From positions 8,800 through 16,316 of the forward strand of contig DEHY01000039.1 in the NCBI GenBank assembly GCA_002352185.1: a DNA stretch of 7,517 nt, read 5' to 3'. Position numbers and translations under genes: made by a program. The stretch is from Competibacteraceae bacterium UBA2788. Lineage in GTDB: Bacteria > Pseudomonadota > Gammaproteobacteria > Competibacterales > Competibacteraceae. Shown one piece after another: positions 1-5,390 of this stretch. Every line of letters starts with the position of its first letter. Position 1 is the stretch's first letter. Under the pieces are notes generated by a model, which searched no databases, was not told the origin of the DNA, and saw only the letters and a list, made by a program, of their open reading frames with translations.

Positions 1-699
1 TTGCGGCGTTTGATCGGCTGGCGACTGGGACCGGCGTTCAAGGCGCTGGCGCGGGATCTGCCCCATTTCCAGCGGATGACCTTGCACTATGTCGGTTTGG
101 GGACGCAGCAGGCGCTGCGCGAGGATGTATTGAACGCCATTCTCGACCGCGCCTTTCTCAACGACGGACCGTTACCGCGTGATCCGGCGGCGTTCGCGGC
201 GCTGCTGGAACGTGGCCGGGCCAGGCTGGCGGCGGCGCGGGTCGAAGTGTGCGATGCCGCTGATGCGATTCTGGCGGCCTATCACGAAGTCCGACGGATT
301 TTGGCCGGCGAACTGTCGCCGGTCTGGGCCGAGGCGGCGGCGGATATCCGCGATCAACTGGCGCGGCTGGTCTATCCCGGTTTTCTCAGCCAGACTCCGC
401 CGGAATGGTTGCCGCATCTGCCGCGCTATTTGCGCGCTATCGCGTTGCGGCTACAAAAACTCCGCCAGGCGCCGGATCGGGATCGCCAGCGGTCGGGTGA
501 TGTCATCCGGCTGTGGGAACCGTGCAAACGGCAACTGGAGCGCAATGCCCGGCAGGAACGCCATGACCCGGAATTGATTAAATTCCGCTGGCTGCTGGAA
601 GAATTGCGCGTGTCCCAGTTCGCCCAGGAGTTGAAGACTCTTTTGCCGGTGTCGGTGAAGCGATTGGAGGAGCAGTGGGGACGGATCAGGCAGGGTTGA
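1..699 (+). CDS. hrpA: ATP-dependent RNA helicase HrpA, C-terminal part (5' end outside window)
   Basis: This is the last 232 residues of a DEAH-box RNA helicase of the HrpA family. The frame is open at base 1, so the TTG there is probably an internal Leu codon, and the helicase core (full-length relatives have about 1300 residues) lies upstream of the window. The visible part corresponds to the DUF3418 C-terminal domain: a segment starting FLNDGPLPRD near residue 53, the YPGFL element near 124, the helical stretch LPHLPRYLRAIALRLQKL near 139-156, and the terminal pattern WLLEELRVSQFAQEL..PVSVKRLEEQW that closes HrpA proteins. HrpA is a cytoplasmic helicase; in E. coli it has been linked to mRNA processing and to resolving stalled or collided ribosomes. 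The frame ends with TGA at 697-699. Nothing is odd apart from the truncation by the window edge. Assignment rests on recognising the family pattern, not on a search. Confidence 0.9.
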   Translation: MRRLIGWRLGPAFKALARDLPHFQRMTLHYVGLGTQQALREDVLNAILDRAFLNDGPLPRDPAAFAALLERGRARLAAARVEVCDAADAILAAYHEVRRILAGELSPVWAEAAADIRDQLARLVYPGFLSQTPPEWLPHLPRYLRAIALRLQKLRQAPDRDRQRSGDVIRLWEPCKRQLERNARQERHDPELIKFRWLLEELRVSQFAQELKTLLPVSVKRLEEQWGRIRQG

Positions 700-776
700 C
701 GCTCGTCCGGGTAAAGCGAAAATCCTGAATAAGCGTAAGCGCGGAGTGAGTCGCCATATTGTGGGGTAAACCAGCC

Positions 777-1988
777 ATGCAGGAACTTCAGCCAGGACAG
801 AATCGCCCGATCCAGGGCAATCGGGTTGTTATCGCGGTCGCGGGTGAGCCGCCGGATGAATTCAGCGCCATGACCCAGGCAGGCGCGGTGCTGCTGGCCG
901 CCGATGGCCGCATCCGCGATCCCGGCGATCAGGTTAGCGCCGAGCAGCCGCGCTCCCGTGATGGATCGGTGGAATTCACCGCGCCCCGTGGCGAATTTCA
1001 GGTGAATCTGGAAGCGGCGCCGGAGACGGTGGCCCGCATTGCCATCGTGCTGGCGGTCAAGCCGGGTTCGCCACGGGGAACCACCTTCGGCGGGTTCGCT
1101 GCGATTCATGTCTGGTTGGCGGAGGCGACAGGCCGGCGCCTGCTGGATTTTCCGCTGCCGCCGGCCAACCGGGGCGAGACCGCGATGATCCTGGCGGAGT
1201 TGTACCGCCATCAGGGGCAATGGAAATTCCGTGCGGTCGGGCAGGGATTCTCAGCCGGGTTGCCGGCGCTGGCGGCGCATTTCGGCCTGCGCCTGCCGGA
1301 GCCGGAACGCCCCGCCGCCGACGGCGCCGAATCCCGCCGTGACCCGGAACGGTCGGGTCCGGCTTCATTCAGCGGCACCGGCTTTTGCGTCCACCCCGAC
1401 GGCTATGTGCTGACCAATCATCACGTTATCGAGGGTGCAAGCGAGATTCTGGCCCGTTCGCCGCGTCACCGCTGCCGATTGGAGCCGGTGTTCGCCGATC
1501 CGATCAACGATCTGGCGCTGTTGCGAGCCGATGCGCCGCCGCCCGGCATCGCCCTGTTCCGCGACGGGCCGCAGGCGCGGTTGGGCGAAACGGTGATCGT
1601 GGTGGGCTATCCGCTGGGCGGCCTGCTCGGTTCGGGACCGCAAGTGACTACCGGCAATATCAGCTCGCTGCTCGGCCCCGGCGATGACACCCGCGCCCTG
1701 CAATTCACTGCCCCAACCCAGTCCGGCAACAGCGGCGGGCCGTTGCTGGATAGCGATGGCGCGGTGGTGGGCGTGGTCAGTTCCAAGCTGAACGCGGTTC
1801 GCGTCCACGAGATGACCGGCGATGTGCCGCAGAACGTGAATTTCGCCATCAAGGCGGCGCTGGCGCGAGGGTTTCTGGACGCAGTCGGAGTGGAGTATCG
1901 CAGCCGCTCATCGGGCAATGTTCGCGCCGCCACCGACATTGCCGCCGAGGCTCGCAACTTTGTGCTGAAAATCGAGTGTCGGGGATAG
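777..1988 (+). CDS. TerD-like domain fused to a trypsin-like (S1C/HtrA) serine protease
   Basis: A 403-residue two-domain protein. Residues 1-172 form a TerD-like stress domain: the start LQPGQN resembles the usual L.KGQN opening, and the end ELYRHQGQWKFRAVGQGF (141-158) followed by GL..LA..FGL is the family signature. The acidic DLD and GDN-type calcium-binding loops of classical TerD are not visible. After a Pro/Arg/Glu-rich linker (about 173-197), residues 198-370 are a trypsin-fold protease: GTGF, TNHHV with catalytic His216, ND245LALL with the Asp, and GNS319GGPLL with the nucleophile. All three triad residues are present, so it should be active. The tail (about 371-403) ends in A..FVLKIEC. 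No signal peptide, membrane segment or PDZ domain is seen, so a cytosolic location is likely, unlike periplasmic DegP. I chose ATG 777 because it starts the TerD domain; a TTG at 759 would add six residues. The substrate is unknown; a stress-triggered protease is inference. Confidence 0.88.
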   Translation: MQELQPGQNRPIQGNRVVIAVAGEPPDEFSAMTQAGAVLLAADGRIRDPGDQVSAEQPRSRDGSVEFTAPRGEFQVNLEAAPETVARIAIVLAVKPGSPRGTTFGGFAAIHVWLAEATGRRLLDFPLPPANRGETAMILAELYRHQGQWKFRAVGQGFSAGLPALAAHFGLRLPEPERPAADGAESRRDPERSGPASFSGTGFCVHPDGYVLTNHHVIEGASEILARSPRHRCRLEPVFADPINDLALLRADAPPPGIALFRDGPQARLGETVIVVGYPLGGLLGSGPQVTTGNISSLLGPGDDTRALQFTAPTQSGNSGGPLLDSDGAVVGVVSSKLNAVRVHEMTGDVPQNVNFAIKAALARGFLDAVGVEYRSRSSGNVRAATDIAAEARNFVLKIECRG

Positions 1989-2000
1989 CCGCACCAAGAG

Positions 2001-2080
2001 CTATGATTTTTCGTTATTTATAACTGCAAAATTATTATGCTTCGTTCATAAATAATTTTGATACTGTTTCGTGAATGAAC
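2001..2080 (+). promoter_or_regulatory. AT-rich spacer before cysK, probable promoter/operator region
   Basis: The gap between the TerD-protease and cysK changes sharply in composition: 2001-2070 holds only 16 G/C in 70 bases, against clearly GC-rich flanks. Candidate -10-like boxes are TATAAC (2019-2024) and TATTAT (2033-2038); TTGATA (2058-2063) resembles a -35 but has only a poor -10 (TCTAAG at 2083) at 19 bases. No combination has two good boxes, so the exact promoter is undecided. Three TTCGT elements start at 2010, 2041 and 2068, and GTTCAT (2044-2049) is mirrored by ATGAAC (2075-2080). In enteric bacteria cysK is activated by the LysR-type regulator CysB; a similar regulator here is only inference. 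Confidence 0.45.
2027..2060. repeat. AT-rich inverted repeat upstream of cysK
   Basis: The left arm CAAAATTATTATG (2027-2039) pairs with the right arm CATAAATAATTTTG (2047-2060), 13 pairs with one extra A in the right arm, around the 7-base loop CTTCGTT. It has no GC-rich stem, so it is unlikely to be an efficient intrinsic terminator for the gene upstream, although the right arm does end in TTTT. An operator or a cruciform-prone site in the cysK control region is a reasonable alternative. Confidence 0.5.
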
Positions 2081-2110
2081 CCTCTAAGCCCCTACTCCCC
2101 GCAACATTCG

Positions 2111-2115
2111 AGAGG
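2111..2115 (+). promoter_or_regulatory. Ribosome binding site that fixes the cysK start
   Basis: AGAGG lies seven bases before ATG 2123. The earlier in-frame ATG at 2075 would add 16 residues (NPLSPYSPQ...) that do not resemble a CysK N-terminus, and it has no purine-rich sequence in front. The site therefore favours the start at 2123. Confidence 0.6.
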
Positions 2116-2122
2116 CCGTGCA

Positions 2123-3040
2123 ATGAAAGCGAACACGATTCTGGAAACGATTGGCAACACTCCCCACGTCCGCATCAACCGGCTGTTCGCGGATCGCAAG
2201 GTCGAAGTCTGGATGAAGCTGGAGCGGGCGAATCCCGGCGGCAGCATCAAGGATCGCATCGGGCTGGCGATGATCGAGGATGCCGAGCGCCGTGGCGCGC
2301 TCAAATCGGGTGCGGTTATCGTTGAACCGACCTCCGGCAATACCGGCATTGGGCTGGCGATGGTGGCGGCGGTCAAGGGCTATCGGCTGATCCTGACCAT
2401 GCCGGAGTCCATGTCGCTGGAACGGCGGCGCTATCTGGCGGCGCTGGGTGCGGAACTGGTGCTGACGCCGAAGGAAAAGGGGATGCCGGGCGCGATTGAG
2501 AAAGCCCAGGAACTGTTACAGGAACTGCCGAGCGCGTGGATGCCGCAGCAGTTCGAAAATCCCGCCAATGTTGAAATCCACCGCCGCACGACCGCTCAGG
2601 AGATTCTCGCCGACTTCCCCGATGGCCTCGATTACCTGATCACCGGCGTCGGCACCGGCGGACACATCACCGGCTGCGCGGAAGTGCTGAAGGAAAAATT
2701 CCCGCAGCTAAAAGCGTTCGCGGTCGAACCGGCAGCTTCGCCGGTACTCAGCGGCGGTCAACGCGGCCCGCATCCGTTGCAGGGCATCGGCGCCGGTTTT
2801 GTGCCCGCAGTACTCAATGTGGACATTCTTGACGGTATCGTGCAGGTCGCCCATGGGGATGCGTTCCAGTTCGCGGCGCGCTGCGTCAAGGAAGAAGGCA
2901 TTTTTATCGGCATCTCTTCCGGCGCCTCGCTGGCGGCGGTGGCCCAGAAGCTGCCGGAAATCCCCGATGGCAGCCGCATCCTGACCTTCTGCTACGATAC
3001 CGGCGAGCGCTATTTGTCGGTGGCGGGGCTGTTCGACTGA
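2123..3040 (+). CDS. cysK: Cysteine synthase A (O-acetylserine sulfhydrylase)
   Basis: A 305-residue PLP enzyme of fold type II that makes cysteine and acetate from O-acetylserine and sulfide in the cytoplasm. Landmarks: the N-terminus [22 protein letters not shown] with the PLP lysine at K43; the substrate loop EPTSGNTG at 68-75; the PLP phosphate loop GVGTGGH at 175-181; the GIGAGF element of the closing region; GISSGA at 263-268, which holds the serine facing the pyridine nitrogen; and the C-terminal GERYLS..LF. The phosphate loop ends in His181 where E. coli CysK has Thr; I believe this occurs in other CysK subgroups. Length is close to the family norm (about 310-325). Cystathionine beta-synthase or CysM are less likely given the single-domain length and CysK-type C-terminus. 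The serine acetyltransferase feeding it is encoded on the other strand at 4435-5274. The gene stands alone on the plus strand behind an AT-rich control region. Confidence 0.94.
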   Translation: MKANTILETIGNTPHVRINRLFADRKVEVWMKLERANPGGSIKDRIGLAMIEDAERRGALKSGAVIVEPTSGNTGIGLAMVAAVKGYRLILTMPESMSLERRRYLAALGAELVLTPKEKGMPGAIEKAQELLQELPSAWMPQQFENPANVEIHRRTTAQEILADFPDGLDYLITGVGTGGHITGCAEVLKEKFPQLKAFAVEPAASPVLSGGQRGPHPLQGIGAGFVPAVLNVDILDGIVQVAHGDAFQFAARCVKEEGIFIGISSGASLAAVAQKLPEIPDGSRILTFCYDTGERYLSVAGLFD

Positions 3041-3060
3041 ACCGACGAAATCCCCACCGG

Positions 3061-3097
3061 CTTCCCTCAGCCCAGCCCTCTTCCACCGGGAGAGGGC
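3061..3097. terminator. Intergenic palindrome between convergent cysK and DUF2505 genes
   Basis: GCCCTCTTCC (3075-3084) and GGGAGAGGGC (3088-3097) form a 10-pair stem with one G-T wobble and a 3-base loop, one base before the minus-strand stop at 3099. The preceding TTCCCTCAGCCCAG gives the whole segment the look of the dispersed CCCTCAGCCC...CCCTCTCCC...GGGAGAGGG intergenic palindromes seen in many proteobacterial genomes. No T-run follows on either strand, so it is not a classical intrinsic terminator, but its position between two converging transcription units fits a bidirectional stop or RNA-stabilising hairpin. Confidence 0.55.
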
Positions 3098-3098
3098 G

Positions 3099-3590
3099 TC
3101 AGACCTTGGCTAAATGGGCGCGGATGAACTCGTATTCGGCTTGAATCGCCTTTCCGGCGTCGCTGCCCACGAAATCGGCCAGCTTGCCGCCGATCAGCGG
3201 AATCCCGCACTTGACCTCCAGTTGCACGTCATTGACGCAACCTGCGCCCTCGGCCCGCAACTCCATCACTCCACCGATGCTGACCGGCACCCCGGCGATC
3301 TCGATGGCAAGCTTGCAGCGGTGAGGACCGCCGGCCTTGCCCTCCCAGCTTTCGCTCTGGACCAGGGTGTTCCACGGGTTGAGGAACTTCTTCAGCAGCG
3401 ACGGCACATCGGCGGGCACTTCCCGCTTGACCTTGACCGTATAGCGCCCCTCACTCCCGGCGCACTCCAGCACCTCAATATTGCGGGCGCCGATGCCGGC
3501 ATACTTGGCCTGCATGAATGCGGGATCGCAAAACAGTCCAAACACCGTCTCCACATCCTGAGCATACTGATGCAACACTTTAATTTTCAT
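3099..3590 (-). CDS. DUF2505 family protein (SRPBCC/START-like fold)
   Basis: A 163-residue soluble protein matching the DUF2505 pattern: an N-terminal strand KVLHQY followed by a helix with VFGLFCDPAFMQAKY, strands with YTVKVKREVPADVP, the FLNPWNTLVQSESW element, and a C-terminal IPLIGGKLADFV followed by a long helix AIQAEYEFIRAHL. Members are predicted to adopt a START-like helix-grip fold that holds a hydrophobic ligand; no enzymatic function is established. No signal peptide or membrane segment is seen. AGGAGA (3600-3595) sits four bases before ATG 3590, a strong but close ribosome binding site. It is the last gene of the cysE, iscU-like, iscA, DUF2505 run, 86 bases after iscA, with a hairpin in the gap. 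Whether it works with the Fe-S proteins is unknown; it may be a passenger. Confidence 0.85.
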   Translation of the reverse strand: MKIKVLHQYAQDVETVFGLFCDPAFMQAKYAGIGARNIEVLECAGSEGRYTVKVKREVPADVPSLLKKFLNPWNTLVQSESWEGKAGGPHRCKLAIEIAGVPVSIGGVMELRAEGAGCVNDVQLEVKCGIPLIGGKLADFVGSDAGKAIQAEYEFIRAHLAKV

Positions 3591-3646
3591 GCGTTCTCCT
3601 GGTTATGGTGAAGTGCAAATCATGCAGTCGCCGGCGGGAGTACTCA

Positions 3647-3676
3647 GCGTCCGTGGTCCTGCCGCCGCACAGACGC
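3647..3676 (-). other. Stem-loop directly after iscA
   Basis: On the minus strand GCGTCTGTG (3676-3668) pairs with CACGGACGC (3655-3647): nine pairs including one G-T, with a 12-base GC-rich loop. It begins directly next to the iscA stop codon (3679-3677). No T-run follows, so full termination is unlikely. It could protect the upstream mRNA from 3' exonucleases or lower expression of the downstream DUF2505 gene. Confidence 0.35.
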
Positions 3677-4000
3677 CTAGACGCTGAAGCTCTCGCCGCA
3701 GCCGCAGCTTTCCTTGACGTTGGGGTTGCGGAAGCGGAAACCTTCATTCAACCCTTCCTTGGTGTAATCCAGTTCAATGCCGTCCAGATAGGGCAGATTT
3801 TTGGCGCTGACGACGATCTTGACGCCCTGCGATTCAAAAATCCGGTCATCGGGGTTGACTTGGTCTGCCAAGCCGACCATGTACATGTAGCCGGAACAGC
3901 CGGTGTTGCGCACGCCCAGCCGCAGCCCCTGCGCCTCTTTCTTCTTGGCGAGATAGGCAAGAGCGCGGTGGGCGGCTTTTTCGGTCAAGGTGATCGACAT
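3677..4000 (-). CDS. iscA: Iron-sulfur cluster assembly protein IscA
   Basis: A 107-residue A-type Fe-S carrier, the same length as E. coli IscA and nearly collinear with it (MSITL start, [26 protein letters not shown] end). The three cluster or iron ligands are in the expected places: Cys35, Cys99 and Cys101. A-type carriers accept clusters from an IscU scaffold and pass them to [4Fe-4S] apoproteins in the cytoplasm. ErpA and SufA share the fold, but the length and the closing CGCGESF..V favour IscA. AGGAGA (4014-4009) lies eight bases before ATG 4000. The gene follows the IscU-like gene by 21 bases, so co-transcription is very likely. The usual isc partners iscR, iscS, hscB, hscA and fdx are not in the window, so this may be a second, detached isc locus. 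Confidence 0.93.
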   Translation of the reverse strand: MSITLTEKAAHRALAYLAKKKEAQGLRLGVRNTGCSGYMYMVGLADQVNPDDRIFESQGVKIVVSAKNLPYLDGIELDYTKEGLNEGFRFRNPNVKESCGCGESFSV

Positions 4001-4021
4001 GGCAAATTTCTCCTGAAAAAT

Positions 4022-4438
4022 TTAGGGATGTTCAAATTGGAGGGTAGGGTTGAGGGTTGGTTTCACCGCATGGGCGTGTAATGCCGCTTTAAGCGCGGTT
4101 TCAGCCAACACGGCACAATGCAGTTTCTCCGGTGGCGCGTCCAGCCTTGTAACCAGTTCATGGTGGCGGAACTGAGCCGTTTCAACCAGCAGCCGGCCCT
4201 GGATGCACTCGGTCAGCAGCGAACCGCAGGCGATGGTCCAGCCGCAGCCATAGGCTTTGAACCGGGCGGCAGTGATTAAACCTCGCTCGTTCACCCGCAG
4301 ATGCAATTGCAGAATCGCGCCGCTGGCCGGTTCGCCCACCAGCGCCGCCGCCACATCAGGGTCGGTCGGATTCAGGCTCCCGACATTGCGCGGCTGCTCG
4401 AAATGCTCCCGCGCCGTCGCGCTCAGCTCCCGGATCAT
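4022..4438 (-). CDS. IscU-like scaffold protein lacking one cluster cysteine
   Basis: A 138-residue IscU/NifU N-terminal-domain protein. Collinear features: [10 protein letters not shown] (12-21), LVGEPASG (33-40), ARFKAYGCG with Cys65, SLLTE (73-77), and [12 protein letters not shown] with Lys105, His107 and Cys108. In canonical IscU the second segment reads PACGD; here the first cluster Cys is Ser39 (codon AGC at 4324-4322) and the assembly-relevant Asp is Ala41. Two of three cysteine ligands remain, and extra cysteines occur at 71 and 78. The tail after 126 ([12 protein letters not shown]) differs from E. coli IscU. ATG 4438 overlaps the cysE stop as ATGA, indicating translational coupling; an upstream TTG at 4486 inside cysE is less likely and adds non-homologous residues. 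It could be a regulatory or cluster-carrying paralogue rather than a de novo scaffold; the function is inferred, the fold assignment is secure. Confidence 0.87.
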   Translation of the reverse strand: MIRELSATAREHFEQPRNVGSLNPTDPDVAAALVGEPASGAILQLHLRVNERGLITAARFKAYGCGWTIACGSLLTECIQGRLLVETAQFRHHELVTRLDAPPEKLHCAVLAETALKAALHAHAVKPTLNPTLQFEHP

Positions 4439-5274
4439 CGCGTTCCAGCCGATGCGGCGGCGTTCCGGCCCGATTTGACTGCGCAATCGTCCTTTGACTC
4501 ATGCCAGCCTTCCGGGCACGCCGCCGAGCGCAATTCACAGCCGTTCAGATCGGGCAGCCGCAATTCGCCCTGCGGCTCGATGCCCGCCTCGCGCAGCGCC
4601 TGACACAGCACGCGAACGGCGCGATCCAGCGCGTGGATGTGATCCAGCATCCGGTTGATGGCGTAGGCTTCGGGATCGGGCATGTCCGGGGTGGCTCCAT
4701 ATGCGTCAAAGCCCAGCTTGCGGGCAATTTCCCGGCGCACGTCCAGATCCCCGCCGCCCGCTTCGACCACTCGTCCGGGCACGCCGACCACCGTGGCGCG
4801 GGCCGGCACTTCCTTGACCACCACCGAATTGGAGCCGATGCGGGCATCGTCGCCGACCTTGAACGGCCCCAGCACCTTCGCACCAGCGCCGATCACCACG
4901 TTGTTGCCGAGCGTGGGATGGCGTTTGCCCTTATTCCAACTGGTGCCGCCCAAGGTGACGCCCTGGTACAAGGTGCAATCGTCGCCGATCTCGGCGGTTT
5001 CGCCGATCACCACGCCCATGCCGTGATCGATGAAGAAGCGACGCCCGATTTTTGCGCCCGGATGAATTTCGATCCCGGTCAGCCAGCGGGCGAAGGCCGA
5101 AAAAAATCGCGCCGGCCATTTCAGGCCCAGATTCCACAGCGCGTGATTGAGCCGGTGGAACAACACGGCATGAATGCCGGGATAGGAGGTCAGGATTTCA
5201 AATACGTTGCGCGCCGCCGGATCGCGGTCGAACACGCAGGTGATGTCTTCTCGCAGCCGCTGCCAGAACGCCAT
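4435..5274 (-). CDS. cysE: Serine O-acetyltransferase
   Basis: A 279-residue enzyme that transfers acetyl from acetyl-CoA to serine, giving O-acetylserine for CysK. The N-terminus [18 protein letters not shown] is typical. The N-terminal helical region is short (about 66 residues, against about 140 in E. coli CysE), then comes a left-handed beta-helix of hexapeptide repeats from IHPGAKIG (70-77) to GVPGRVV. The catalytic motif IDHGMG carries Asp83-His84, and KRHPTLG carries His119 after GVTLGGT. About 100 residues follow the beta-helix, ending SAGTR; the C-terminal Ile that docks into CysK in the classical complex is absent. I chose ATG 5274; a TTG at 5280 would add two residues and sits closer to the GGGAT that may serve as ribosome binding site. 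It heads the operon with the IscU-like gene (4-base overlap) and iscA. A TATAAT box lies about 65 bases upstream. Confidence 0.92.
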   Translation of the reverse strand: MAFWQRLREDITCVFDRDPAARNVFEILTSYPGIHAVLFHRLNHALWNLGLKWPARFFSAFARWLTGIEIHPGAKIGRRFFIDHGMGVVIGETAEIGDDCTLYQGVTLGGTSWNKGKRHPTLGNNVVIGAGAKVLGPFKVGDDARIGSNSVVVKEVPARATVVGVPGRVVEAGGGDLDVRREIARKLGFDAYGATPDMPDPEAYAINRMLDHIHALDRAVRVLCQALREAGIEPQGELRLPDLNGCELRSAACPEGWHESKDDCAVKSGRNAAASAGTR

Positions 5275-5339
5275 AGCCAATTTATCCCGCCGGTCGAGGT
5301 AAGGAGCCAGCCGCCCGGAGATGGCGGATGGGATGCGGG

Positions 5340-5345
5340 ATTATA
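5340..5345 (-). promoter_or_regulatory. Probable -10 box of the cysE operon promoter
   Basis: On the minus strand the gap between arsS and cysE contains a perfect TATAAT (5345-5340), about 65 bases before the cysE ATG and inside a 116-base gap. The -35 side is weak: no TTGACA-like hexamer lies 16-18 bases upstream, and the extended -10 TG is off by one position. Transcription would begin near 5333. This suggests cysE and the genes after it can be transcribed independently of arsS, possibly with an activator. Confidence 0.45.
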
Positions 5346-5390
5346 GCCATCTTCGATAGACCAAAAGATTGACCACTCCCTGGAATATCG

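Noticed and set aside
426..1220. Long open frame (264 codons) on the minus strand across the hrpA/TerD-protease junction
   Set aside because: It is antisense to two well-supported genes, its product is Arg/His/Gln-rich with no recognisable domain, and it has the character of a GC-rich shadow frame.
2075..2122. Extended CysK N-terminus starting at ATG 2075
   Set aside because: The 16 added residues are not CysK-like and lack a ribosome binding site, while AGAGG precedes ATG 2123.
4501..5346. 281-codon open frame on the plus strand opposite cysE
   Set aside because: It mirrors the cysE coding region, whose hexapeptide repeats and catalytic motifs are unmistakable; the plus-strand product has no family features.
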